From NCBI GenBank assembly GCA_015501075.1, contig JADNYJ010000744.1:1-14326 (forward strand): a stretch of 14,326 nt of DNA, in the 5' to 3' direction. Position numbers and translations under genes: made by a program. Source of the DNA: Gymnopilus junonius. Lineage: Eukaryota; Basidiomycota; Agaricomycetes; Agaricales; Galerinaceae. The notes beneath the pieces were generated by a model. That model had not been told where the DNA came from. It was given only the letters and a program-made list of their open reading frames with translations, and did no database searches. How positions within the stretch are numbered: the first letter of the stretch is position 1; each line of letters opens with the position of its first letter. Shown here one piece after another: positions 1 through 8,881 of this stretch.

Positions 1-640
1 ATCAAGAACTTAACAAATACAGAGGTCTTGGTAGAGGTTCATCCAAGGTTCATCCTAAGACGTACTTTGCATTGACAATTGTCAGTGTAGGTCACATCTT
101 TTGAGTGTATGTGGGACTCACTCATGTTGTTTGATTGCCTATAGAGGTGCTATAATCCTCCATATGTTTCTGTCAAACTGAAGCACCATGAGAAAAGGTC
201 ACTAACAAGAATGGACTGGCAAACAATGAAGCAGCATAATGGGCCACATAAATGGGGTTATCCCTAAGCCTACTTGCAACCAGCCTGGTCAGAAAATACA
301 GATTGTGTGAGCATCAAAGGCTGGGTACTGACCCCTTATGTACCAGATCCACAGTCTTTGCATGGATTTGCCTCAAATCTGGTGTATGACACAGAGTCAG
401 AAGGGGACAGATAAGACATGTAGAACTCAGCAACATTTTGAATTCGGATCTGCGCTATCAGTTCCTGCCACTGTTGGAACAACTACCATCCATACACGAC
501 GCTTAAGCATAGTCATTACTTTCACAATTGATCGTTGATGGAGCCGGTCAGATATTTTTTCCAGCTGTCACTAACAACGGTTTTTTATTGACGTCATCGA
601 AATTATGTAATTTTTTAATAACTCGAAAAATGAATATCTG
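1..640. other. Gene-poor stretch, probable decayed repeat DNA
   Basis: No intact gene is visible on either strand. On the minus strand, roughly 180-320, one frame stays open for about 45 codons and has protein-like composition (a VAHYAAS...VTFSHGAS-like stretch). It is closed by stops on both sides and resembles nothing I can name. The 66-codon plus-strand frame at 338-538 has no recognisable features. A perfect CRE octamer TGACGTCA lies at 589-596, with T-rich DNA on both sides. The conserved 5' half of the hydrolase gene that resumes at 1082 (the oxyanion-hole region with its HG motif) is not found here. Either it lies beyond the window or it is lost. Most likely this is old transposon or pseudogene debris. 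Confidence 0.35.
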
Positions 641-667
641 ACACGTTACCAACACGTTACTAACACG
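641..667. repeat. 11-bp tandem repeat, about 2.5 copies
   Basis: The unit ACACGTTACYA occurs twice in full (641-651 and 652-662) and is followed by a partial copy ACACG (663-667). It sits just past the stop codon of the minus-strand remnant at 670. Its role is unknown. It could be a chance microduplication or part of a transposon end. Confidence 0.6.
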
Positions 668-669
668 CC

Positions 670-1078
670 TCACACAATGGCCCCTGCAAGAAAGCTTTTT
701 ATGCTCCAGTCACCCGGTGTACCTGTCAATTCCTCATTTACTGCCATTGGTTGAGCTGAAAGCAAAGCACCAGGACCTGCTGCATCAACATTCAAGGCCA
801 AGGCCTTAAGCTTGTCGTCGTCAAGCTTGATATAGTTGGCAATGTTAAACCTGGTCAACTATTGTTGTTATTGTCATCGATATCGCCATCCGCTTCAAAA
901 ATCTCATCAGCATGATCTGTTTCTGCGAGATCATAAGGATCGAGATGGTCGAACAGTTGTTTTTCAAGTGTAGTGCAGGGTTTGTTATCATACTGTTAGT
1001 GCAGGATCCCATGAACCATACCTTCGCGCAATTTTGGCCAGAGCCTGTCGTCCAGTTCTGCGGGGAGGTTTGGGATAT
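670..1078 (-). pseudogene. Decayed coding remnant of unknown family
   Basis: On the minus strand three stretches look like real protein but lie in different frames. About 1078-1000 encodes a basic stretch containing RTGRQALAKIARRYG. About 985-860 encodes an acidic stretch with DPYDLAETDHADEIFEADGD followed by an Asn run. 858-670 is an open frame with LKALALNVDAAGPGALLSAQ near its middle, and it ends in a stop. The join between the first two needs a frame correction and passes stop codons. The last two could be joined by an intron or another break. Basic then acidic composition and position beside a broken gene fit the 3' end of an old transposase, but I do not recognise the family. It abuts the hydrolase fragment that starts at about 1082, so it may be an earlier insertion into the same gene. 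Confidence 0.35.
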
Positions 1079-1081
1079 TGA

Positions 1082-1517
1082 AGTGTCATCGTGACACACA
1101 GAGGATGTACTTAGGTTTTGGTTAACTGGTTTGGTTTCATTACCTGATTACTATGAGGTACAGGTGCTGGAGTGCCGATAACGAGTCCGCATCTATATAC
1201 AGCAGGCCATACCGAGGATCTTAAGCAGGCTCTAATGTACCTCTCGTATCATTACCCACAATCGAGGTTACTTGGACTTGGTTTCTCTTTAGGTGCCAAT
1301 GTTATGACAAGATACGTCTCCGAAGAAGGTGACAAGAGCTGCCTTTCTTCTGCGGTCATTTTATCTTGTGTATGTACCATTTACCGCACTTTTTGAATCC
1401 TATCTAATAGCCCTTTCTACAGCCTTGGGATATGCAAAAGAACGGTCATGCGTAAATCAATTTACAGTACATTGGTAATCATCTTCTGACATACTTCTCA
1501 GGCTAGTGAGTACATTC
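1082..1517 (+). pseudogene. YheT-type alpha/beta-hydrolase, central part upstream of the hAT insertion
   Basis: Family: serine hydrolases related to bacterial YheT and yeast Eht1/Eeb1/Ymr210w, which make or cleave medium-chain esters. Exons inferred: up to 1106 (ending ...RGC), 1162-1369, 1423-1451 and 1502-1517 onward, with introns 1107-1161, 1370-1422 and 1452-1501, all GT-AG and 50-55 bp. The spliced reading includes RGCAGVP, the LYTAGHTEDLKQAL helix, the nucleophile elbow GFSLGAN with the catalytic Ser, and CPWD. The last exon is interrupted at 1517 by the hAT element and resumes in the same frame at 6075 once one copy of the 8-bp duplication is counted (TFAGKN). Upstream, the frame meets a stop at 1079-1081 and the N-terminal half is not visible, so the gene is also truncated or rearranged at its 5' side. 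A pseudogene is nearly certain. Confidence 0.85.
1510..1517. repeat. hAT target-site duplication, left copy
   Basis: GTACATTC at 1510-1517 is repeated exactly at 6067-6074, immediately outside the two transposon ends. Eight base pairs is the diagnostic duplication length of hAT elements. Removing the element and one copy restores a continuous hydrolase reading frame, which independently confirms the boundaries. Confidence 0.97.
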
Positions 1518-1549
1518 TAGTGTTGCCGCAGTCTGGTCTGGTCCGGTCA
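1518..1549 (+). repeat. hAT left terminal inverted repeat (32 bp)
   Basis: It begins TAGTGTTGCCGCAGTC and is the exact reverse complement of 6035-6066. Identity ends at base 33 (G on the left, C on the right). The perfect match indicates little divergence since insertion. Confidence 0.97.
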
Positions 1550-2402
1550 GACCGGTGAACCGGACCAAGAAATGACCGTATAAACCGGACTGTCAGTCCC
1601 TGGTTCCTGGCGGTCCGGTTTATAGGCATGACCAGTTAACACGTGGTTCGAACCAGTTAAGCTGACAGTTCAAGGCCGTATTAGGCAAGGGGATGCTTGT
1701 CGTTGTTATCAGCATCGATAGCGAGCCTCTCTCATCTCCCCACTACTCTACGATTTCTATTCCCTCACCTTTCGTTGTGCACTCCTCATATTCGACCATC
1801 AGTACAGTTTTTGTACACTTTTGGGCTTCTGTAAGCCATTCTGTCCCCGATTTACTGCAGCTCTGTCACTAACACGACATACTATCCAGACATCATTCTG
1901 CGGCACCTCCTGACCGTTGCGGAGGTTTCTTGGGTTTGGAATTTTACCATTTAGGGAGCTGTTGGACCTTGGGGATGGAGGTATGAGCGAAGAATCGGCC
2001 TCGAGGCGAGGATGTTGGTGTGTCAAATTGCGTTACATTCCCCCGCTCGCCACCGACCCATTGTCCCCCCAGGTACGTCCATTTCTCAGTAGATAGTGAG
2101 GCAGTCACCTGTACGCAATTTCCAATAAAAAACAAACAAGCTTCTCCTTTACCCCATGGCTCCGTGTTCTCTTACTCGACCCTTGAATCCAAGCCCATTT
2201 TCTACACGAACATGCTTCGCAATCCATTCTCCTCGCCAATTTCTTAGCTACGGTTGGCAATATGTACGTAAAACATCTCTTTTCGAGCAGACCCGCAGGC
2301 TGTCTAAGTGGTGCTAGGCTTGGTGAGGTTATTGAGCTCCATTTTCGAGTGAAGTCTGTGCTCGGATATAAAGATGGTCGAGAAATTGCACTTTCCAGCA
2401 CG
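1550..2402 (+). other. hAT 5' non-coding region with subterminal repeats and a TATA-like site
   Basis: The first 130 bp are rich in ACCGG, CCGGT and related words in both orientations, a probable transposase-binding subterminal zone. From about 1720 to 2250 the sequence is pyrimidine-rich on the plus strand and shows no convincing coding potential on either strand. TATAAA lies at 2367-2372, only about 31 bp before the chosen ATG. If functional it would give a very short leader. An additional upstream exon cannot be excluded. Confidence 0.5.
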
Positions 2403-5400
2403 ATGCCTTCCTCTTCAGCACAGCACCAGCAAACTGTTGAACCTCGAGCTCCTCGAGGGCGTGGTCGAGGGCGTGGTCGTGGCCGAGGACGCGGTCGTGG
2501 CCAAAGCCAGCCAACGGAAGAGACAACTATGATACACTGCCATGCTAACAGGGCGATGGAGATGACCTTCCAGACTAACGATGGTGCGCATATCAACCTA
2601 TCTTATTTTTCCTCTTGCTTACAATGTTAGCAGTCAACACTGCTATTCCAAATGCTCCAGACCCAAACATTTTAGATCAACAACCTCGTCTCCCGAGGCT
2701 CTCAACTTCTGTCTCAGAAGAAGGGGTAGGCAGTGAGTCTTCCGTCAGTCCAATGACGGCCTGCATCATTATTAATTACTTTCTGCAGACAGTGCGGTGG
2801 CGCCTGTTCCCGACTCGCCCTCAAATCCATTCAGTCCCGCGGACCAGGGTTCTGCCGCAAGATCGCAACCCAGTGCCGATCCAGCACCTGAACCACAGGA
2901 CGCTGCCTCGAGCAGTGGCGAGGAGTTCCCAGACCCAAGTTCCACTCCATCGCCCCGAAGAACGCCTCCTCCAGCGCCTATGCAAGCACGTGGCTCACCC
3001 CGTGCTGGTCCGCATAGCACAAACAATCGATCCTCAAGTTCGCGAGGCAGTTCGTCGAGTTCCAGCAGCCGATCACCTCCTGGTGACATGCAACAGGGTG
3101 TGAAGAAGAAAAGAGTTGGTGCTCCGGATGTACGGAACTTTTTTAAGATGGAGAGTGGCAGGCAATATTGCGAATTCTGCAGGTATGACGTTCTCCAGTG
3201 TCCAAAGATAATATTAACACACAACTTATTAGGCATCAACACTCTATTGACTCAAACTATGAAGTCTTTGGCTTTAGCGCTGACACTGGGACAAGCACTT
3301 TGCGGAGCCACCTGTTTCTCAATCACCTCGAAGTCTGGGTCGAAGCTTGTGACAGATTCAAGATCGCAATTACTGCTGCTGCTGCCCAACAACGGATCGC
3401 GGAATACCGGAAAGGTAAAGGGCAGCCTACAGCCCAATCAACATCTGCATCAGATAGGCCTACCGATATTCCAAATTTCTCTCGTGAGACCTTTGTGGAC
3501 GCTATCACCGAGTTTATCATTGCAGATGACCAGGTAAGTTTCTATACAGTGCTTCCATTGTCCTCTATCACTGACCTTTTAACTAGTCATTGAATGTCAT
3601 AGAAAGTCCTCACTTGCGTAGGATTTTTATGTTGCTGAAAAGTGACCTTAAAGACTCAGACATTCCTCATCGAACAATGATTCACAACCACGTCAAAGAA
3701 GTTTATGATGAGTATCTTACGCATCTGGAGGTTGATATCAAGGTGAGAAATTCTTGTCTCAATGAGAAAATTGTCTGACAAGCAATATAGGAAGCCCTTG
3801 GGAAGGTGTCGTTCACGACGGATCTCTGGACCGATCCTAATCTATCACCATTTATGGCTGTTACAGCCCATTGGATAGAAACTAAAGCAATGGACACGCC
3901 CGAGGGCCCACAGTACAAACTCACTCTGCGAGCTGAATTAGTCAGATTTCACCGTGTCCCTGGTCATCATGATGGCGAGCACCTTGCACACGTGTTTCTC
4001 TATGTCTTGGACCGCATTTCCATAACATCTAAGGTGAGTTTTAATAATAGAAAGAGCAACAACAGCTTACGCTCAATGAATAGATTGGTTGGATTACCGT
4101 TGACAATGCATCTAACAATGACACGTTCATGGCAACCCTCGAGGACGAACTCCGCCTTAGGAATATACCATTTAATCGTGTTAACAACCGCATAAGGTGA
4201 GCCTGGCATCTGCTGTACGGGATTTGGTGATAATCTGGATTAATTCTTTAGGTGCTTTCCGCATATTGTCAACCTGGCATGCAAGGCAATTCTTGCGGCG
4301 CTGTCTAAGTACAACTACATTGATCCTGAGGCAGCCCCTAATGAGGCATTACCAACTGTGCACGCCGATCCCGTGCCCACACTTCGGGCAGTGATACGAG
4401 CAGTACGTCTATTTTTATTGCCCTCAACTTTATAACTCACGATCTATCTATTTCAAAGATACGAGCATCATCGTTGCGACGTCAGCATTTTGCAACAGTC
4501 TGCGCAACTTATGAAATCGAGCTCCAACTGCTCCGCAATGTTGAGACCCGTTGGTCATCAACTTTATACATGATTGACAGAGCCATTCATCTCGAAAAAG
4601 TGAGTCGCATTGGCTAAGAATATCCTTCCTGCTAATGTCAAAGTCAGCCTCTCGACGCCATCTGTTCTTCAAGAGAATTTCCAGATCTAGAAAAGTACAA
4701 GCTTACGCAGGAGGAGTGGGATGCCTTGGTCATTGTTCGAGAAATCCTTCTGGTACGGAGATATATTCCTCATTAATCGGATATCCAGTCTAATGTGGTC
4801 TTCAGGTTCCTGATGCTTTTCAGCAGAAGTTATCGGCCGAGAAGACACCTACTCTTTGTGGTGCCTTGCCATCTTTTGATGGAATGGTCGAAATGCTGAA
4901 TGAAAAGAAAGCACTTTTCGGTCACCCATTTACGGAGATTATAGATGAGGGAATCAAAAAGCTTGATGCTTACCATAATCGAGTTGCGCCTGTCCCGGCG
5001 TACACGATCTCAATGCGTATGCCACTTAAAGTTTCTCACTGTGACACTTTGGATCTCACGAGTACTCAGTTTTGAATCCTGTAATGAAGCTCGAGAAAAT
5101 TCCAACCTCAAAGCATGACGAAGCAAAGGCCCTCTTTCGATCAACGGTTGGTCTTTGCTTTACTGCTGTCAAATTGTCCCTCATTCTTTTAAATAGCTTC
5201 TCCCTTACTATGAGAAGCGGATGGGAAGGTCTGCTCCGGGAAGAGCACCATCCGAGGCAACACAAACATCTTCAACCCCAATAGCTTCGTCACCTGCAGA
5301 GCAACTCCCGCGTCCGACGGACTACACACCGCGTCGCGCTCGCGTGGTGCGCGGTCAAGTGATCCGGAATTCATCGGCTCACAGGACTGCGGATGAAATC

Positions 5401-5882
5401 CTGGGACTTTCGCGAAGGAGTGCACGACAGAATAGCTCGCTCGACGATGAGATTTCTTGGTATCTCAGTGACACTTCAACGGGGACGAGCAGCATCTCAT
5501 ATTGGCAGGTAATTACATGCCAATTCATATATTGAAGTCTTGATTGATGTTAGACGAGCAGGAGAATCAACTCCGCTATCCAACTATTTTTCTGGCTGCT
5601 TTAGATTATCTCGCGATACAGGGCTCAGCAGTTCCTTGCGAGCGAGTTTTCTCTTCTGCGAAGGAAACTATGACAGATCGGCGGAACCGTGTACACGAGG
5701 ATTTGATGGAGATGTTGCAGATGCTTAAATTTACGATGAAAGGGGGAAAATCTCTCAACTTTACCGGAGAGATGTTGCGAAAGGATATTGAGGAATACCT
5801 ACAAACACTTGCTGATGAAGAATATGCAGTTCCGGAGGACATTAGAGGCTATATACAGTCGTTACTTGCAGCTGTTGAGTAA
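2403..5882 (+). CDS. hAT transposase (BED finger, RNase H-like DDE core, hATC dimerization domain)
   Basis: The enzyme catalyses cut-and-paste transposition of the element. Exons by phase and conservation: 2403-2583, 2631-2732, 2789-3182, 3233-3533, 3587-3742, 3791-4033, 4084-4196, 4252-4402, 4459-4599, 4648-4752, 4806-5016, 5070-5146, 5197-5508, 5562-5882. They join in one frame of 935 codons with no internal stop. Domains: (RG)8 tract at residues 18-33; Pro/Ser-rich disordered stretch to about 195; BED zinc finger C222-x2-C225...H252-x4-H257, split by an intron; RNase H core with D389 (TTDLW), D466 (TVDNAS), CFPH at 498-501, W579 (ETRWSS) and catalytic E856 (PCERVFSS) inside the C-terminal hATC region. 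The last intron needs the CAG acceptor at 5559-5561. The nearer TAG at 5551-5553 would break the frame. Least certain are the start codon and the first two introns. The gene looks functional. Confidence 0.92.
2454..2501 (+). repeat. Tandem Arg-Gly codon repeat, (RG)8
   Basis: This is a degenerate 6-bp repeat (CGN GGN) inside exon 1 of the transposase, encoding eight consecutive Arg-Gly pairs. RG tracts usually bind nucleic acids and are methylation targets. On the opposite strand the same DNA gives an artefactual Pro-Arg frame. Confidence 0.85.
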
Positions 5883-6034
5883 AACCTGCATATCAATATC
5901 GTATTGTCTAAATTTGGCATCGAACCGGTAGTCTGACCAGTTTGGAACTAGTTCGGCCTTCAAACTGACCGGATATCCCTAGTTCGACTTAGTTTAGTAA
6001 CCACTTAGTGCTAATAACCGGCGAAACCGGACTG
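5883..6034 (+). other. hAT 3' subterminal region
   Basis: There are 152 bp between the transposase stop and the right inverted repeat. The region repeats words such as AACCGG, GACCGG and CTAGTTCG in both orientations, matching the style of the left subterminal zone. It probably combines the 3' untranslated region with transposase-binding sites. Confidence 0.55.
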
Positions 6035-6066
6035 TGACCGGACCAGACCAGACTGCGGCAACACTA
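6035..6066 (-). repeat. hAT right terminal inverted repeat (32 bp)
   Basis: Exact reverse complement of the left repeat at 1518-1549, ending GCGGCAACACTA. It is followed directly by the second copy of the 8-bp duplication. Confidence 0.97.
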
Positions 6067-6074
6067 GTACATTC
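6067..6074. repeat. hAT target-site duplication, right copy
   Basis: GTACATTC, identical to 1510-1517. The hydrolase frame continues directly from it. Confidence 0.97.
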
Positions 6075-6708
6075 GCCGGGAAGAACCTATATGCCCGAGG
6101 AATGGGACGGAATATGGTGCGCCTTGTCAGAAGACATGAACGCCCCTTGAGAAAATTCCCCGACCATCCCATTTGCAAGGAACTTCCATCAGTCTTGGCT
6201 CTCAGATTTCCTACTCTTCCACATTTTGATGACACTTTTACCCGCAGGGTTGGAGGTGAAGCTCCGACCTTCCTATACCGACAATAGATGACTACTACTT
6301 CTGGGCATCAAGTGATAAGCGCATACAAGATATAGGAATCCCATTTCTCTCGATCAACTCGGACGATGACCCTGTTGTCACTAGTGTCCCTTTGGATAGC
6401 AAAGGCAACGGATCCATCGTCATGGTTCTCACAAAGAAGGGTGGCCACCTTGGTTGGTTCACATCCGGATCGGAACGTTGGACTACTCAACCAATTCTTG
6501 AGTGGCTTGAACTTATGGGCAATGGCGTGGTCCTCGACAATAGCCCACATTTACCTTGTCCGTGGATTGTGATGGTTTCATCAGAGGGAAGGAAGAACAG
6601 CTGGCCTGTACAGTAGAAGCTGTAAACGATGGCGTCATAAGACGGTACCGAGGGAGACCAGTCGTTGCTGAGACTATCCTAATGCCTGTACGACATTCTC
6701 AAGAATAG
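6067..6708 (+). pseudogene. YheT-type alpha/beta-hydrolase, C-terminal part downstream of the hAT insertion
   Basis: Continuation of the gene broken at 1517. 6075-6272 encodes FAGKNLYARGMGRNM and the following cap/helix region in one frame. The frame then has to move by one base (a single lost base near 6270-6273) to reach DDYYFWASS, the acid-residue strand INSDDDPVV and the catalytic-His motif GGHLGWF (about 6440-6465), then WTTQPILEWL. Another single lost base near 6586-6592 is needed to pass from ...MVSSEG to KEEQLACTVEAV, ending at a stop at 6706-6708. Both breaks are minus-one type, and the flanking codons stay well conserved. With the catalytic Ser upstream, Asp and His here complete the triad, so the ancestral enzyme was active. 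As it stands the gene cannot give a full product. Confidence 0.85.
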
Positions 6709-6994
6709 ACATTTCGTCCTCTTGCGTAAATATTAAATACCTCGGGTATCATCCCTCGGCAAAGTTGAATTCAAATTTACAAGCGCTGCGGGATGGTCGT
6801 GACTAGATTGCTTACGGCGCTATACGTGCTTAACAGCCCTTATACTTATATCGCAATGTCTAGAACTGAGTTGAGGGTTGACACTTTGACAACAAAAATC
6901 CCGTTATAATCTAAATAGACCCAGGAACAACTACTTGCTTCGAATGAAGGCATTTAAATCTCCGGCATTCGGTTTTCTCAGCAATCCGTGGCAA
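6709..6994. other. Intergenic, convergent 3' ends
   Basis: This lies between the end of the hydrolase remnant (plus) and the stop of the GH5 gene (minus). It is AT-rich around 6720-6780. I see no reading frame, RNA gene or repeat. It presumably holds two 3' untranslated regions. Confidence 0.5.
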
Positions 6995-8881
6995 TTAGAG
7001 GAAAGGAACAAGAGCCTGAGGAAGAATTGAGGAGACGGCGACACCGCTCGGTGGTTCAATGGACTGGAAGTACTGCATCCGCGACTCAATACCTGGCAGC
7101 GACAGAATAGTGGAGAATTATACTCACAGTACCCCACCATGGCCCAGCTGCCCACCACAGAGCACCAAGCCAAACCCCAGACTGCTGCATAGAGCACAGA
7201 GCGCCCTGAACAGCAGAGATGCACGTAGGGTTAGATCCAGCACCGATCTCTCCCAAGAATCCTTTGAGGTTGTTCGCCTGAAGCCACTGAGTAGCGGCTT
7301 GCAGACGCTCGGAACCGATAGTCGAACTGACGCATGTCGCAGAGGTACCAGAGCCGTCGGAATCGAGATATTGGTGCATTTCGATGGCGACATTGTTGTT
7401 GGGATCCTTGATTGCGCCGAAAGCAGCCGCATTTCCAGAGGATTGCCATGTCCATGCACCGGTCCAAGCTTCATTGACATCAGGAAGGGCCTGGAATAGA
7501 AATTTGGTACAACCTACATGTTCCCTCAACAAGGATAAGCTGGCTGGTTGCTCCGCTAGCACGGATACCGTTGACGGCCGCTTGGTTCTGCATCGCAAAG
7601 GGGGTAATGAGTGGACTTAAAATAATGAAGCAATCAATACCTACCAGGTTGAAGACGGTCTGGGCGTCAATGCCATTGGGTTCGTTCATGACATCTGTAT
7701 GTTGGGTCAGCCTCGGTTTTCCTTTCTTCACGTTAAGTCTTAAAGATGCGCACCAAAGATGACATGACTGTTAGATTTCTTCAATAGAACATATCAGTTA
7801 GGCGTTAAAAACATTTGATATGTCGACCCACGAATTGACCGGCCAGGTTTTGCCACCCTTACATTCGTCAATAAATTTATGTGTTGAGCTCCCAAAAAAT
7901 GTCTGGACTTACAAGTCTGGAAACTAAACATCGGAAGTCAGCAAATTTCTTCCAGAAATTGCCTCAAAACTTACGTAGAAGTGCTGAGGATCTGCTGGCC
8001 ATTGTAGCTCATGAAGTTGTGGGCTGTATAATGACGTTCAAGATTGAAGATGCCAAGCACTAGATCAAAAAAAAGACTCACGGTCAATGAGAACATAGGC
8101 GCCTTTTCCAGTAATGTAATTGACAATCTGCATATCCATGCCCCCTTAGTATAATACTACATGGAGTATTCAGGTGACGCACAGTCGTTAATCCACTGAG
8201 GTAAGTCTGGTCGAAAGGACCGGTAAGGCCAGTCGAGGGAGGATTCAAACGCTCCACCAAGAAAGGAACACGGAAGGTATTGAACCCCTGCCCTACAAAG
8301 TAGTCAATGGAACTCGGGCTTGGCCAAGTGTAATCTTTCCCGAGTGTTCCCTGTACATTTGGTATGAGCAAAGAAAACACTTCACGATACCAACCTGAAT
8401 AAACATCAGACTCACTGGAATTACAGTGTTGCCGAACTCAGCACCGGACTCGTTCACGCCAAAGAACTTGAATTTGGTGCGTGTTCCAGGGCAGATAGAC
8501 GACGACGGAGAGGATCCTGGACTGGAAGAGGTGGTCGTTGGTTTGGTGCTGGTAGTAGGTGTCGTCGAGGTAGTAGAACTGCCAGGAAGGCATTGAGAGT
8601 ACCCTACACCAATAGTTGAGCTCATTTTGAACGTTAAGTTTCTACCCCTTCGTGCGTACATTGGTTAGAATAAACACAGGATGATCCAGCAGCGCATGTG
8701 GTCGGACCAGTGTAGGATTGACCCTGAAAAACGTGAATTACATGAGTCATTCCTCCTGAAGTCCACGATTTGAGAAGACAAGTACACCACATTGCCCCCA
8801 AACTGCAACCTGAGCGACGGCAGACGTGCTTAGAACAGAAAGCACGGCCAAGGAGGCGAAAGACGAGAAGGAAGACCTCAT
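6995..8881 (-). CDS. Secreted endo-beta-1,4-glucanase, CBM1 plus GH5 (subfamily 5-like)
   Basis: It hydrolyses internal beta-1,4 bonds of cellulose outside the cell (endoglucanase II/Cel5A type). Exons on the minus strand: 8881-8786, 8723-8660, 8603-8416, 8350-8183, 8127-8082, 8023-7975, 7923-7913, 7857-7832, 7778-7754, 7694-7645, 7587-7518, 7468-7128, 7072-6995. They join in frame to 403 residues. Domains: signal peptide about 1-23 (cleavage AVA/Q); CBM1 about 28-58 with WGQCGG, Cys at 31, 42, 48 and 58, and aromatic residues; Ser/Thr/Pro linker to about 87; GH5 domain to the end, with acid/base E229 (DVMNEP), H296 (EMHQY) and nucleophile E338 (FLGEIG). The start at 8881 is chosen because it gives a clean signal peptide; in-frame Met codons lie upstream. 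Three consecutive exons are only 11, 26 and 25 nt. All expected residues are present, so the enzyme should be active. Confidence 0.95.

Larger units (their letters stand above)
1518..6066 (+). mobile_element. Complete hAT-superfamily DNA transposon, 4549 bp
   Basis: The element is bounded by perfect 32-bp terminal inverted repeats (1518-1549 and 6035-6066, starting TAGTGTTGCCGC) and a perfect 8-bp duplication. Inside each end, short ACCGG/CCGGT and GGTCCGGT words recur in both orientations (1545-1680 and 5920-6035). Such subterminal repeats typically bind the transposase zinc finger. A single 14-exon plus-strand gene for a BED-finger/RNase H/hATC transposase occupies 2403-5882. Intact ends, identical TIRs and duplications, and an open transposase imply a recent and possibly still active autonomous element. 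It sits inside an exon of an alpha/beta-hydrolase gene. Confidence 0.96.

Noticed and set aside
338..538. Plus-strand open frame of 66 codons near the window start
   Set aside because: No recognisable domain, signal or splice context. Its length is within chance expectation.
2105..2596. Minus-strand open frame with a Pro-Arg repeat
   Set aside because: It is the complement of the (RG)8 codons in transposase exon 1. The plus strand has the spliced, domain-supported gene.
5509..5561. Apparent frameshift between transposase exons 13 and 14 when the acceptor TAG at 5551-5553 is used
   Set aside because: The CAG acceptor at 5559-5561 restores the phase exactly and gives the expected YWQ|ENQLRYP junction, so no break is needed.
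7754..7857. Apparent one-base gap in the GH5 gene between the GQF and SHVIF segments
   Set aside because: Using donor GTGGGT after GQF and acceptor AAG before AAATCT gives QFKSNSHVIFD in frame. The gene is intact.
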